Origin: Rufibacter glacialis
Lineage (GTDB): Bacteria; Bacteroidota; Bacteroidia; Cytophagales; Hymenobacteraceae
Direction: 5' to 3'
DNA: 64,000 nt
Assembly (NCBI RefSeq): GCF_008271745.1
Contig: NZ_VKKZ01000010.1
Span: forward strand, 337,586 to 401,585
The notes beneath the pieces were generated by a model. That model was given only the letters and a program-made list of their open reading frames with translations. It was not told the DNA's origin and ran no database searches. Of this stretch, positions 34,303 to 42,552 are shown piece after piece. The position numbers and the translations under genes are program-made. The stretch's first letter is position 1. Each line of letters starts with the position of its first letter.

Positions 34303-35184
34303 ATGAAGACTACTTACCTGGAAAACGAATACCTGCGCGTGAGCGTGAAAAGCGTGGGCGCCGAGCTGTGCAGCCTCTTCAAGAAAGACGGCGCGCGCGA
34401 GTACCTCTGGCAAGCCGATCCGGCTTTCTGGAACCGCCATGCGCCGGTGCTTTTCCCTACGGTGGGCCGGTTGCCCAAAGACCAGTACCTGCACCAGGGC
34501 CAAACTTACTCGCTGCCCCAGCACGGCTTTTCCCGCGACCAGGAGTTTGCGTTGCTGGAAGAAAAGGAAAACCGACTGGTGTATGAACTGAGGGCTGCGC
34601 CTGACACCAAAAAAGTGTATCCCTTTGATTTCGCGCTACGCATCATGTATACCCTGCAAGACCAGACCCTGGAGGTGAAATGGCAGGTGCACCACCTGGG
34701 CCAGGGCGAGATGCTTTTCTCCATTGGCGCCCACCCGGCCTTCAACGTGCCTATGCTGTCCGGCGGGTCTTTTGAAGACTACTACCTGGAGTTCTCCCAG
34801 CCGGAGACCTTATCTAGATACTTACTGGAAGACGGCACGGGCCTGCAGAACGGCGAAACGGAGCCCGTGCTGGACAACATGTCCGTGCTGCCGCTTAGGT
34901 ATGAGCATTATGAGAAAGACGCGCTGGTCTTCAAGAACTTCCGGTCAGAGCGGGTCACCCTCAAAAGCGACCACCACCCGCACTTTGTGCAGATGCAGTT
35001 CGCCAACTTCCCGTTCCTGGGTATCTGGACCAAACGCGTGGGTGCGCCTTTCCTGTGCCTGGAGCCCTGGTATGGCATTGCCGGCAGCGCCGGAGCCCCC
35101 GTGGAACTCAGCGAGAAAGAAGGCATGCAGTCTCTGGGTGCGCAGGAGACCTTTGAGGCGGCCTATACTATTACCATCGGGTAA
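34303..35184 (+). CDS. Aldose 1-epimerase family protein (LacX/YeaD-like)
   Basis: The 293-residue protein begins LENEYLRVSVKSVGAELCSL, then has YLWQADPAFWNRHAPVLFPT and the conserved His in LPQHGFSRDQEF and FSIGAHPAFNVPM. The late region FPFLGIWTKRVGAPFLCLEP carries the catalytic-type Glu. It belongs to the galactose-mutarotase fold, in the LacX-like subfamily acting on free or phosphorylated sugars; the substrate is not certain. It is cotranscribed with the NadR-like kinase. A palindrome copy begins 3 bases after its stop. Confidence 0.9.
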   Translation: MKTTYLENEYLRVSVKSVGAELCSLFKKDGAREYLWQADPAFWNRHAPVLFPTVGRLPKDQYLHQGQTYSLPQHGFSRDQEFALLEEKENRLVYELRAAPDTKKVYPFDFALRIMYTLQDQTLEVKWQVHHLGQGEMLFSIGAHPAFNVPMLSGGSFEDYYLEFSQPETLSRYLLEDGTGLQNGETEPVLDNMSVLPLRYEHYEKDALVFKNFRSERVTLKSDHHPHFVQMQFANFPFLGIWTKRVGAPFLCLEPWYGIAGSAGAPVELSEKEGMQSLGAQETFEAAYTITIG

Positions 35185-35186
35185 CC

Positions 35187-35224
35187 CGTTTAGGGACTGA
35201 TTTTCTGAAAACCCGCCTCAAACG
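35187..35224. repeat. Dispersed palindrome next to the epimerase stop
   Basis: CGTTTAGGGACTGATTTTC and TGAAAACCCGCCTCAAACG give 38 bp, starting 3 bases after the TAA. Confidence 0.85.
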
Positions 35225-35299
35225 GTTCTTGCCCATGGAAAACGGCTCCAAAACAGAGCCGGTGCTGGACTCGCAAACCCTTCGGGCGTTGAAGCGGGT

Positions 35300-35330
35300 T
35301 TGTATAGCATGGCAAATGAAAGTAGCTTTG
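35300..35330 (+). promoter_or_regulatory. Promoter of the PhnA-like gene
   Basis: TTG at 35300-35302, a 20-base spacer and TAGCTTTG at 35323-35330 form an exact Bacteroidota consensus, 49 bases before the ATG. Confidence 0.8.
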
Positions 35331-35379
35331 TGGCCTGCCCATCGGTTTTTGGGCTCTTTTTACCAACAAGCCCATACCC

Positions 35380-35589
35380 ATGGAAGTAAAAGATAGCAAC
35401 GGTACCCTGCTCGGCGAGGGCGACAATGTCACGGTGATCAAAGACCTGAAAGTGAAAGGCTCCTCTACCACCATCAAAAGAGGCACGGTGGTCAAAAAAA
35501 TAAGACTCACTGATGACGCCGAAGAAATTGAAGGCCGTGTAGAACGAACCGTGATGGTCTTGAAAACCTGCTTCCTGAAAAAAGTATAG
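35380..35589 (+). CDS. PhnA/YjdM C-terminal domain protein
   Basis: The 69-residue protein (VKDSNGTLLGEGDNVTVIKD then KVKGSSTTIKRGTVVKKIRL) is the SH3-like C-terminal domain of PhnA/YjdM. It lacks the N-terminal zinc-ribbon half found in longer members. It ends with the family-typical VMVLKTCFLKKV. Despite the historical alkylphosphonate label, no phosphonate genes are nearby and the function is unknown. It has its own promoter and terminator and is probably monocistronic. Confidence 0.9.
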   Translation: MEVKDSNGTLLGEGDNVTVIKDLKVKGSSTTIKRGTVVKKIRLTDDAEEIEGRVERTVMVLKTCFLKKV

Positions 35590-35593
35590 ATCA

Positions 35594-35629
35594 ACACAAG
35601 AAAGGCGCCCTGGGGCGCCTTTCTTGTGT
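35594..35629. terminator. Bidirectional terminator, PhnA-like / beta-lactamase
   Basis: A 16-bp stem ACACAAGAAAGGCGCC/GGCGCCTTTCTTGTGT with a short loop lies between two convergent genes, 5 bases after the PhnA-like stop. Confidence 0.88.
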
Positions 35630-35635
35630 TCAGTG

Positions 35636-35672
35636 GTTTTGAGCCTTTTTTCTGTAAAGCAGACCTAAAGCG
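35636..35672. repeat. Dispersed palindrome near the beta-lactamase 3' end
   Basis: GTTTTGAGCCTTTTTTC and TGTAAAGCAGACCTAAAGCG. It ends 8 bases from the stop of the convergent beta-lactamase gene. Confidence 0.7.
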
Positions 35673-35680
35673 GAAAGAAG

Positions 35681-36529
35681 TTACGAGGTGGGAAGAATGC
35701 TTAACGCCTGCAACACCTGTTGGGTAATGGTTTTCCGGCAGGCGGAGAAGTGGTCATTCTTGGCTTTGGCGTCTTGGTGCAGCCGCGTGGCGAAGTAGTA
35801 GACCTTGCCTTTGGTTTCCACGTAGCCCACGTACCAACCACTGCGGGTGCCGCCGTAAGTGGTGAGGCCGGTTTTGCCGCTCAGCGTGTAGTGCGGTGTC
35901 TGCTCGGCCACCATCAGTTGCTTCACCTTCTGGATATTCTCCGGGGCAAACGGGAGGTTGCCTTCATAAAACCGCCGCAGAAAGGCAATCTGCTCTTTGG
36001 GCGAGAGGGCAAAGTCACCGTAGTTCCAGAAATCTGCGCCGGCGGCATTGGTGGTTTTGCCATTGCCGTACCCCACGCGTTTCAAATACCTTTGGTATTT
36101 CTTCATCCCGATGCGCTCGGCCAGCCGCACGTAAAACCAGACGGTGGAATTCGGGAAAGCGGCTTGCAGGTCGGTGTCAGCGTTCCAGGCGGGGACGCCG
36201 GGTACCTGCCAGTCCCATTTCAGAACCTCGTGCTCATCACGCACGGCTTTTTCCTGCAGGGCAATCAACGAGTTCAGGATCTTGAACGTGGAAGCCGGCA
36301 AAGAGGCCCGTTCCGCGTCGTCAGGGTCACTGAAGGTCCACTGGTTTTTCTGCGGGTCAAACACTGTGATGCTGCCTTGCACGCCACACTGGGTGAAAGG
36401 GGTTTGCAGATCCTGCGCGTTTCCGGGAAAAGGCGCCAGAAACAGAACTAGCAGGCCAGCCAGGAAAAGGGATAACCCTAAGTCACTTGGGCGCTGGGTT
36501 GAAGGTCGGGGTGTCAACAGTAATTCCAT
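35681..36529 (-). CDS. Class D (OXA-type) beta-lactamase
   Basis: The 282-residue protein has an N-terminal membrane/signal segment (LGLSLFLAGLLVLFLAPFPG, mature from about AQD). It has the class D motifs in order: LPASTFKILNS with catalytic Ser80 and the Lys that is carbamylated in the family, NSTVWFYVRLAE (S-x-V), VGYGNG (YGN) and LSGKTGLTT (KTG). The omega-loop region DFWNYGDFALSPKEQ keeps a Trp. It should hydrolyse beta-lactams in the periplasm. It looks chromosomal and intrinsic, with no mobile-element genes around it. Confidence 0.92.
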   Translation of the reverse strand: MELLLTPRPSTQRPSDLGLSLFLAGLLVLFLAPFPGNAQDLQTPFTQCGVQGSITVFDPQKNQWTFSDPDDAERASLPASTFKILNSLIALQEKAVRDEHEVLKWDWQVPGVPAWNADTDLQAAFPNSTVWFYVRLAERIGMKKYQRYLKRVGYGNGKTTNAAGADFWNYGDFALSPKEQIAFLRRFYEGNLPFAPENIQKVKQLMVAEQTPHYTLSGKTGLTTYGGTRSGWYVGYVETKGKVYYFATRLHQDAKAKNDHFSACRKTITQQVLQALSILPTS

Positions 36530-36639
36530 GAGGGATTCAAAGCGGTTTACTCCATTTTGCCAAACAAGATGGCTGGCCCGCCCACCCTACAACGCTAAAG
36601 TTACTTCAGGGCAATAAACCAGCCCTGATTCAAACATAT

Positions 36640-36662
36640 TCGCCGCTGGCGGTAAGCGGCGA
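36640..36662 (-). terminator. Possible hairpin terminator of the NTF2-like gene
   Basis: An 8-bp perfect stem TCGCCGCT/AGCGGCGA with a 7-base loop lies 41 bases after the NTF2-like gene's stop. The U-tract is weak (AATATGTTT), so function is uncertain. Confidence 0.4.
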
Positions 36663-36703
36663 TCTAGCCCCGGCAAAGCCTCTGATGAGAAGCAGGGAAG
36701 GCT

Positions 36704-37225
36704 TTAGCGGCTCGTTTTGGCCTTGGCGGCCTGGGCGGCTTTCAGGTCACAGCCTTCTTTGCGGCGGGTGTCTGTGATGGAGAAGATTTTCCAGCCTTCC
36801 GCGCTGCGGTAGAGTTGGAAGGCGTCTGCACCGCAATGACTGAAAGTATCACCCACGTAAAAGGCGTAGTCGCACCAAAGGGTGGCCAGGTCACCGTCAA
36901 GGTTCACTTTCACGTTCCAGATGCGCTCATCCAAGACCTGCGGGTGCTTCTGCCCAATCATTTCCACAAACTTGGCCATGGGGGTTTCCCGGGCCAGCAC
37001 GGTGCCGTCTTTGCCTGCGCCCACCGAGAACAGGCGGGCATTGGGAGCCAGCACCGAGCGGGCCATGGTGCTGTCGCTGGCCCGCATGCCGTCAAAGAAC
37101 CGCACCACCGCCGCCTCTACCGCTTTGGCATCTGAAGAAGCCGCGGCCGGGGCGGTTTTCCTGGTTTGGGCAAAAACAGATCCACTGAGTGAAAGGCAGA
37201 CCAGCAGCAGAAGGAAAGGGCGCAT
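36704..37225 (-). CDS. Secreted NTF2-like (SnoaL/DUF4440) protein
   Basis: The 173-residue protein has a signal peptide (RPFLLLLVCLSLSGSVFAQT). It has one NTF2-like domain: AVVRFFDGMRASDSTMARSV, APNARLFSV, then IWNVKVNLDGDLATLWCDYA, FYVGDTFSHCGADAFQLY and EGWKIFSITDTRRKEGC. This fold binds small ligands or serves as a scaffold, and the role here is unknown. Exported NTF2-like proteins are common in Bacteroidota. It shares a strand with the genes on both sides but is spaced from them by 60 bases or more. Confidence 0.88.
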   Translation of the reverse strand: MRPFLLLLVCLSLSGSVFAQTRKTAPAAASSDAKAVEAAVVRFFDGMRASDSTMARSVLAPNARLFSVGAGKDGTVLARETPMAKFVEMIGQKHPQVLDERIWNVKVNLDGDLATLWCDYAFYVGDTFSHCGADAFQLYRSAEGWKIFSITDTRRKEGCDLKAAQAAKAKTSR

Positions 37226-37285
37226 GGAACAGGGGTATGGGGAGGGTGGAAAGTTGGAAGCAAAGCGAAGGCAGAAAAGGCGCGG

Positions 37286-37885
37286 CTAAATCAGGATCAG
37301 CTTGTCCTGGAGCAAGGCCCGGAGTTCTGGCGGCAGGCCGAAATGCGTGTCCATGAAATCATCCAGGATCTGGCGGGTGTGCGGCGAAATCAGTTCCTGG
37401 ATTTCCTCCATGGCCTCGCCGCTGATGAGGTAGGGCATATAGGTGTACAGCAGGTCTGGCCCGTCACATTGGGCGTAGATCTGGTATTCTTTGCAGGCCT
37501 CGCGCGGACGGCCCGTGACCAGACAGTGCGAAAGCCAGTGGTCCAGCTGCAGGGGATTGGGCAGGGAAAGCAGGGCCTCGCGCCGGGCCACCAGGTTCAC
37601 CCGTTCCGCAAAAAAAGCGTCAATCCGGTTCCTGGATTCCACAGACAGTTCTTCCCGAAGTTTCTGGGCACAGCCCAGGCACATGGCGTACTCAAAGGTG
37701 ATGTCCTGCACCCCGTCTTTGGGGTAGAACCGCACCGCTTTTTCCACCAGGTAACTCACCCCGTCTCGCAGCAGGGGACCGTCGCAGGTGATGCAGGTAT
37801 GGAACGGCTGGCCCGTAGCCTCGCAGTACAGCTCTGGCGGCAGGGGCTCAAACTCATGGGCAAGGTGAATAGGCGGTAAATCCAT
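37286..37885 (-). CDS. Hypothetical CxxC protein, 199 aa
   Basis: The 199-residue soluble protein has two Cys pairs, CITCDG (about residues 32-37) and CLGC (about 74-77), likely forming one zinc-binding treble-clef/ribbon. A helical C-terminal half follows with two more Cys in ACKEYQIYAQCDG. I do not recognise the family by name, but the composition and position support a real gene. No promoter match was found upstream. Confidence 0.7.
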   Translation of the reverse strand: MDLPPIHLAHEFEPLPPELYCEATGQPFHTCITCDGPLLRDGVSYLVEKAVRFYPKDGVQDITFEYAMCLGCAQKLREELSVESRNRIDAFFAERVNLVARREALLSLPNPLQLDHWLSHCLVTGRPREACKEYQIYAQCDGPDLLYTYMPYLISGEAMEEIQELISPHTRQILDDFMDTHFGLPPELRALLQDKLILI

Positions 37886-38233
37886 GATGGGTGGAAGTAC
37901 AAGGCTATAAAAGACTAAGGTAAGATTTTACGTGCCCTTTTCTAAAAAGTGGAACTCCCTTTTAACCCGATTTTCTGAAAACTACCTCTAAATGACCAAT
38001 TGGAGGGAAAGGGCTGAGCCTAAGAACCCAAAGTAAGCTTCCAGCGGGAAGGAGGAAGGCCGGCGAAAGGTTCAGTCCCAGACAGCAGAAGGCTAGAAGA
38101 GGAAATGACTTGTCTGGAGCCTTCTTCAGGCCTAGCCTGCATGGGAGAGGAAGGTACTGGTTAAAAAGTAAGCTCCCTGTGAGTGCTTTTAAAGAGCGGT
38201 CACAGGGAGCTTTAAATAGCTGAAGTTATTTCT
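37886..38233. other. Gap with two tandem palindrome copies
   Basis: This 348-base gap contains a decayed palindrome copy (about 37925-37958, core CCCTTTTCTAAAAAG), immediately followed by a clearer one (37959-37994, core GATTTTCTGAAAAC), then a terminator at 38170-38212. No gene is apparent. Confidence 0.55.
38170..38212 (-). terminator. Terminator of the T9SS cargo gene
   Basis: A 13-bp perfect stem AAGCTCCCTGTGA/TCACAGGGAGCTT encloses a second small stem. On the minus strand the 3' side is T-rich (TACTTTTTAACC). It lies 21 bases after the gene's stop. Confidence 0.85.
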
Positions 38234-40516
38234 TTACCGCACCACCAGCCTTTGGGTTTTGGCACCGGCTCTGGAATGGACGGTTACCAGGTACGTACCA
38301 GCTTTCAGGCCAGCAGTGGCCAGAACTCCTGTGCCGCCCGTTGGCAAGGTGCGTTGAAGAACGTTTCTACCGGTGATGTCCGTTAGAATCACCGTAGCTT
38401 CCTCCCCGGGGGCAAGGCCTTGCATTTGCCACGTCACCTCTGTACCCTGGGTGGGGTTAGGGTAAAGGCTCAGGGAGACAACCTGTGAGTTCTGCGCGTT
38501 GACGGAGCGCACCGGAGAGTACTCGTGTTGGCCATCAAAGTCCACCTGGCGCAGGCGGTAATATGAGGTGCCGGCCATTGGGTGGTAGTCAGTGAAGCTG
38601 TACTCATTACGCACCTGGCTGGTTCCGTTTCCTTTCACCTGGCCCACCTCTGTGAAGTTCTTGCCATCTATGCTGCGCTCAACTGCAAAGTAGTCGTTGT
38701 CTTTTTCAGAGGCAGTGGCCCAGGTTAACGCTACGGTGTTGGCTTTTGCTTTCACGAGGAAGTTTATCAGTTCTACCGGCAGCACAAATGGCTCAGGGCC
38801 GCCTATGATCGTGCCTGGTTCGCCCCTGTTGGCGACGGTGAAAGGAGAAAAAGACTTGATGCCGGAACGGGAGACGGAGTAGGTCAAACTGATAGGGTCC
38901 AGTAATGCGGCGGTAGACTCTACGGTATCCCAGACGCCGTTCTCATAGTGCTTGATGTGGCAGTTGAGCTTGTTAAAACCCGGAAGGACGTCCAACGCGC
39001 TCCAGGAGAGGGTCAGGGTGATGTCTGAGCCACCTTTTACATCTTCACTCACCACCCAGGTCTTGCTCACCAAGTTCTCTGAAAGGAGTGTGAGGGGGTT
39101 TGGGAGGTCATTGGTGTAGGTACCGTACACGCCTTCCATGATTCCTACACTGAACACGTCTTCTTGTGAGCCGGAAGCGAGCTTGATCTTTACCGGGTTG
39201 TATGTTGCGTTGCCCACCGGGAGCAACGCTTCTTCACCTGCTTTCAAGGCCTTGCGCACGCGGCCCTTGCCATTCACCTTGATGTAGTTTCTGGGTGAGC
39301 TATTCACGATAGTGGCTCCGGCGGCCAGTTCCAGGTCATTGTCCCCTAACTCAAGGGTTGAGTTTTGAAGCGTTAGCTGTCCCTTGATTTTGACTTTCTT
39401 GGAGAACTTGTTTGTATTAGCCGTATTGAAGATGACGCGGCCAAACTCCGTCCCTTCCTGGATGACAGAGGGCGCGCCTTTTTCAAAGACAACGGTGCTA
39501 CCAGAGCTTAACTGCCCAAAAACCGGAACCTGAGGCGTGTTGATGATCAGAGTGGCATGGTCCAGGATATCCACCGTGCCTTTAAGGGTCTGTCCGCCAG
39601 CCAGGGTCATTTGTATGCGGGTTGTGCCGTCGCCTATCACCAGTTTAGAATCAACCCCGGTCACAGGGAGGTGAGTAGAAAGGGTGAGGCCATTGGTGAT
39701 GGCCGTAGGGTTCTCAATCCGGAATACCTGATCCGCATCTGAGAAACTTAAGGGCTGAATGGTTTGCCCAAGGAGTTTGGTTTCCCAGCTCGTCAATAAA
39801 GCAAGATCTTCGCCGGCTTTGTTGTAAAAGTCAACCACGTTTACCGGCTCAATCACGACATCATCAATGGAAATGCCCCATTTAGAATGAAGTGTCCAGT
39901 TAAACCAAATGGTGCCGTTAGCGGCTAAGGGCGCGTTTCTGATGATAAAGCTTTTCTGGACAAATCTCTGGTTACCGTTAATGGCGCCGCCGTTGTCAGA
40001 GATGTAAGTTTCTGCATCTAAGGCATCAACATTGGTGAAAGTGCTTTGGTCAGTACTGACGCTGAAATCTATGGGAGAGGAATTACCTACCGTTTTCCGC
40101 CAAACCTCTGCCCTGTAGCTTATTTTAAAATACTTAATAGGGCTTCCTGTTGTGTTCTTCATCGCCAACCTAAAATCACCAGCCTTGTTACCTGTACCTT
40201 GGAATCCCAAGGAACGGTCAGAAGAGCCAGTGCTGCCATAGTTGTAGTAGCCACTTCCGTCTGTGCTGCCATCGTCGGCTGTTAAGGTAGTAGAGGCGCC
40301 ACCTGATAATTGCCAGCCCGGAAGAGCAATGTTAGGGAAAGCAACGTTTGCTTGCGCAAGCGAGTTGAAGTCCTGCTTGTAGACAAAACCGTTAACTGAA
40401 GTTATAGCCACCTGGGAGTTGGCTACCAAGGGAACCAAGGCCAGAACCAGGCCCAAAGCGAAAGCCATCAGGCTTCTTGTAGAACGGCAAACAAAAGGTA
40501 AGTAGGCGTTTTTCAT
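38234..40516 (-). CDS. Secreted T9SS type A cargo protein, 760 aa
   Basis: The protein has a signal peptide (LMAFALGLVLALVPLVANSQ). An N-terminal jelly-roll-like domain follows (about residues 35-235; FVYKQDFNSLAQ, GSSDRSLGFQGTGNKAGDFR, WTLHSKWGISIDDVVIEPV) that resembles lectin/carbohydrate-binding folds. Then come beta-helix-like repeats, and a fibronectin-type region with VALTWATASEKDNDYFAVER and YYRLRQVDFDGQHEY. It ends in a type A T9SS sorting domain (LYPNPTQGTEVTWQM to LVTVHSRAGAKTQRLVVR). It should be exported through type IX secretion to the surface or medium. The ligand is unknown. The promoter is at 40599-40629. Confidence 0.93.
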   Translation of the reverse strand: MKNAYLPFVCRSTRSLMAFALGLVLALVPLVANSQVAITSVNGFVYKQDFNSLAQANVAFPNIALPGWQLSGGASTTLTADDGSTDGSGYYNYGSTGSSDRSLGFQGTGNKAGDFRLAMKNTTGSPIKYFKISYRAEVWRKTVGNSSPIDFSVSTDQSTFTNVDALDAETYISDNGGAINGNQRFVQKSFIIRNAPLAANGTIWFNWTLHSKWGISIDDVVIEPVNVVDFYNKAGEDLALLTSWETKLLGQTIQPLSFSDADQVFRIENPTAITNGLTLSTHLPVTGVDSKLVIGDGTTRIQMTLAGGQTLKGTVDILDHATLIINTPQVPVFGQLSSGSTVVFEKGAPSVIQEGTEFGRVIFNTANTNKFSKKVKIKGQLTLQNSTLELGDNDLELAAGATIVNSSPRNYIKVNGKGRVRKALKAGEEALLPVGNATYNPVKIKLASGSQEDVFSVGIMEGVYGTYTNDLPNPLTLLSENLVSKTWVVSEDVKGGSDITLTLSWSALDVLPGFNKLNCHIKHYENGVWDTVESTAALLDPISLTYSVSRSGIKSFSPFTVANRGEPGTIIGGPEPFVLPVELINFLVKAKANTVALTWATASEKDNDYFAVERSIDGKNFTEVGQVKGNGTSQVRNEYSFTDYHPMAGTSYYRLRQVDFDGQHEYSPVRSVNAQNSQVVSLSLYPNPTQGTEVTWQMQGLAPGEEATVILTDITGRNVLQRTLPTGGTGVLATAGLKAGTYLVTVHSRAGAKTQRLVVR

Positions 40517-40598
40517 TTACTGTATACAATTTGGGTGGATTCTTAGCGCTTATTTGATCGTAATATGTATTAATTTCATTCTTTTCTTATTTATGTCC

Positions 40599-40629
40599 CA
40601 AAAGTATATTACTATTTTTAAATATACAA
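40599..40629 (-). promoter_or_regulatory. Promoter of the T9SS cargo gene
   Basis: On the minus strand TTG (40627-40629), a 20-base spacer and TACTTTTG (40599-40606) match the Bacteroidota consensus in very AT-rich DNA. The leader before the ATG at 40516 is about 75 bases. Confidence 0.8.
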
Positions 40630-41150
40630 ATATTTGGTTGGTGTAAAGTTTAACTATCTGGTTCTGTGGTTATAGGTGATTATTAGTAAAATGATATAGA
40701 AATTAAGTACAGAGGAGAGCTGGTATTGATTGAGTGTATTTTGTTATACTATTAATACTATAAGAAATAATCACTTTTCGAGAAGATTATTTTATGGAAG
40801 TGGCAGAATCTGCTAAAAACAGCAAATAATATTCCTAGTGGTGAGGGTGCGAACGCGTAAGACCAGGGAAAAGGATAACCGATGGATTCAGTGAAGCGAG
40901 GGCAAGCCAACAGGTATCTGGGATAGAAGCCAGTTTTCTAAGTAGAAGAGAACCACGGTAGTATGTTCCTGCGCCCATGTCTGCCATTCAGGCTTTCTGG
41001 GCTGTGAGTTTTCTGCATTCTGGTTGGAAGGCTTAAGGAAATGGGAGAACAAACATATCCGGAAGTGCACCTCGCAAGCAGCTTGGTTCAGGTTGGGGTA
41101 TAGGCGCCAAAGGAAAATTTACCATCTTTGACGCGGCTAACACTTCCACT
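40630..41150. other. AT-rich gap upstream of the T9SS gene, nothing recognised
   Basis: The DNA from 40630 to about 40830 is AT-rich without ORFs. The rest is balanced but has no gene or repeat that I can identify. CATCTTTG at 41123-41130 is a one-mismatch -7 box for the amidase gene, without a TTG partner. Confidence 0.4.
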
Positions 41151-42092
41151 ATGAAACCTTTCAGACTTCAGCTGGCGCTTCCGTTCTTGCTTTCCCTTTC
41201 CTTGGCGGCCTGTTCCCCTCATCCTTACGCCACCACCAACCGCGAATACAAGAAAAAAGCCAAAGCCTTCGCCAAGACGCTGCAAGCCACGCCCGTCACC
41301 ACCCCCGGCCAGGACAGCCTGCAGATGGGAGACCAGTGGGTGGGCACCGTGAACTTCAACCTCCGAAAGCCCAATTACGTGGTCATCCACCACACGGCCC
41401 AAAATTCTACGGAACAGACCCTCAAGACCTTCACGGTGACCCGTACCCAGGTGAGCGCCCACTACGTGATTGGGCGCGATGGAAAGGTGTACCACATGCT
41501 CAGCGATTACCTGCGGGCCTGGCACGGAGGCTCTGGCCGCTGGGGCAATAACACAGATCTCAACTCGTCTTCCATTGGCATTGAGCTGGACAACAACGGC
41601 GCCGAACCCTTTGCCGAAGAGCAGATCAACAGCCTCTTGCAGGTATTGGCCATTTTGAAGAAAACGCACGGTATTCCGGCTGCCAATTTCATAGGACACT
41701 CAGACATTGCCCCCAGCCGCAAGGTAGACCCTAACCCCACTTTTCCCTGGAAGAAACTGGCCGAGGCCGGCTATGGGATCTGGTATGACGAGGAGGCCGT
41801 GCGTAACTCGGTGTTTGAGACCGTGATTCCGCCGTACCAGGATTCTGCGGCCGTAGACAGTGCGGCGGTACCAGTGCCTATATTGCCGGCTCCTGCTACG
41901 GTAGTGGCCGTTGACACCATTCCGGCTTCGTTCCAACCCAAAGATGCCCTCCGGATCATCGGCTATGACGTGAAGAACCTGGATGCGGCCATCAAGGCGT
42001 TTAAGCTCCATTTTATCCAGAAAGAGGTAAACGGCGTACTCACCGACGAGGACAAGAAGGTTTTATACCATCTGTACAAAAAGAGCCTGTAA
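41151..42092 (+). CDS. Lipoprotein N-acetylmuramoyl-L-alanine amidase (AmiD-like)
   Basis: The 313-residue protein has a lipoprotein signal ending LSLAAC. An Amidase_2 domain follows (about residues 60-215) with its zinc ligands in YVVIHHTAQNSTEQ (His), YLRAWHGGSGRWGNN and FIGHSDIAPSRKVDPN (His/Asp). A C-terminal region (about 265-313; ALRIIGYDVKNLDAAIKAFK) resembles a peptidoglycan-binding PGBD-1 domain as in AmiD. It should cleave between MurNAc and the stem peptide, probably in wall recycling from the outer membrane. The Pro/Val/Ala linker (about 225-262) is low complexity. Confidence 0.93.
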   Translation: MKPFRLQLALPFLLSLSLAACSPHPYATTNREYKKKAKAFAKTLQATPVTTPGQDSLQMGDQWVGTVNFNLRKPNYVVIHHTAQNSTEQTLKTFTVTRTQVSAHYVIGRDGKVYHMLSDYLRAWHGGSGRWGNNTDLNSSSIGIELDNNGAEPFAEEQINSLLQVLAILKKTHGIPAANFIGHSDIAPSRKVDPNPTFPWKKLAEAGYGIWYDEEAVRNSVFETVIPPYQDSAAVDSAAVPVPILPAPATVVAVDTIPASFQPKDALRIIGYDVKNLDAAIKAFKLHFIQKEVNGVLTDEDKKVLYHLYKKSL

Positions 42093-42431
42093 ACGTAAGG
42101 GTGCTTGCAAGAACCTGCTTCAAGTTGTCATTTGGGCCTATCCTGGCGGAAAGTTTAAACACTTCTAGCCATGAACGTCACCCAGCGGCTTTTGCTTGGT
42201 CCGTCTTTGATCAAGGGAGTGTACACCAGGTTCAGGCAGGCATCTTTCAGGGCTTTCTTCCTCCTGCAGTTACAACTTACCGGCTATTTTTCTGAATCTA
42301 GAGCCCAAACGTGGCCCGGTTCCTTTGGTGAAAGATGGAGGCTGAAATGGTTTTAAAGGTTCAGCCCTGGGTTAACTTTACAGGAGGTGTTTCCATCTGG
42401 GGGCGTGGAGGCGATCCCTTGGCAGCCTTCT
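42093..42431. other. Gap between amidase and PBP genes, no gene seen
   Basis: This 339-base stretch has no convincing ORF. Near 42316-42350 a GGAGGCTGAAATGG stretch resembles the right half of the dispersed palindrome. Confidence 0.35.
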
Positions 42432-42467
42432 GTTTTTTACCCTTTTCTTAGAAAAGAACCCTGAAAC
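42432..42467. repeat. Dispersed palindrome upstream of the PBP gene
   Basis: GTTTTTTACCCTTTTCT and TAGAAAAGAACCCTGAAAC give 36 bp. It lies 35 bases upstream of a TAACTTTG box and 85 bases before the ATG at 42553. Confidence 0.75.
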
Positions 42468-42502
42468 AATTGCGCAACCTCGGGAAACCCAACACTTTCC
42501 CG

Positions 42503-42510
42503 TAACTTTG
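42503..42510 (+). promoter_or_regulatory. Probable -7 box for the PBP gene
   Basis: TAACTTTG fits TAnnTTTG, 42 bases before the ATG at 42553, and argues against the longer frame that would start at 42508. The sequence 19-20 bases upstream is not TTG. Confidence 0.5.
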
Positions 42511-42552
42511 GGCGTTTTTGAGAAAGCGGGTTCTAGGCCCGTGAATAGCCGC

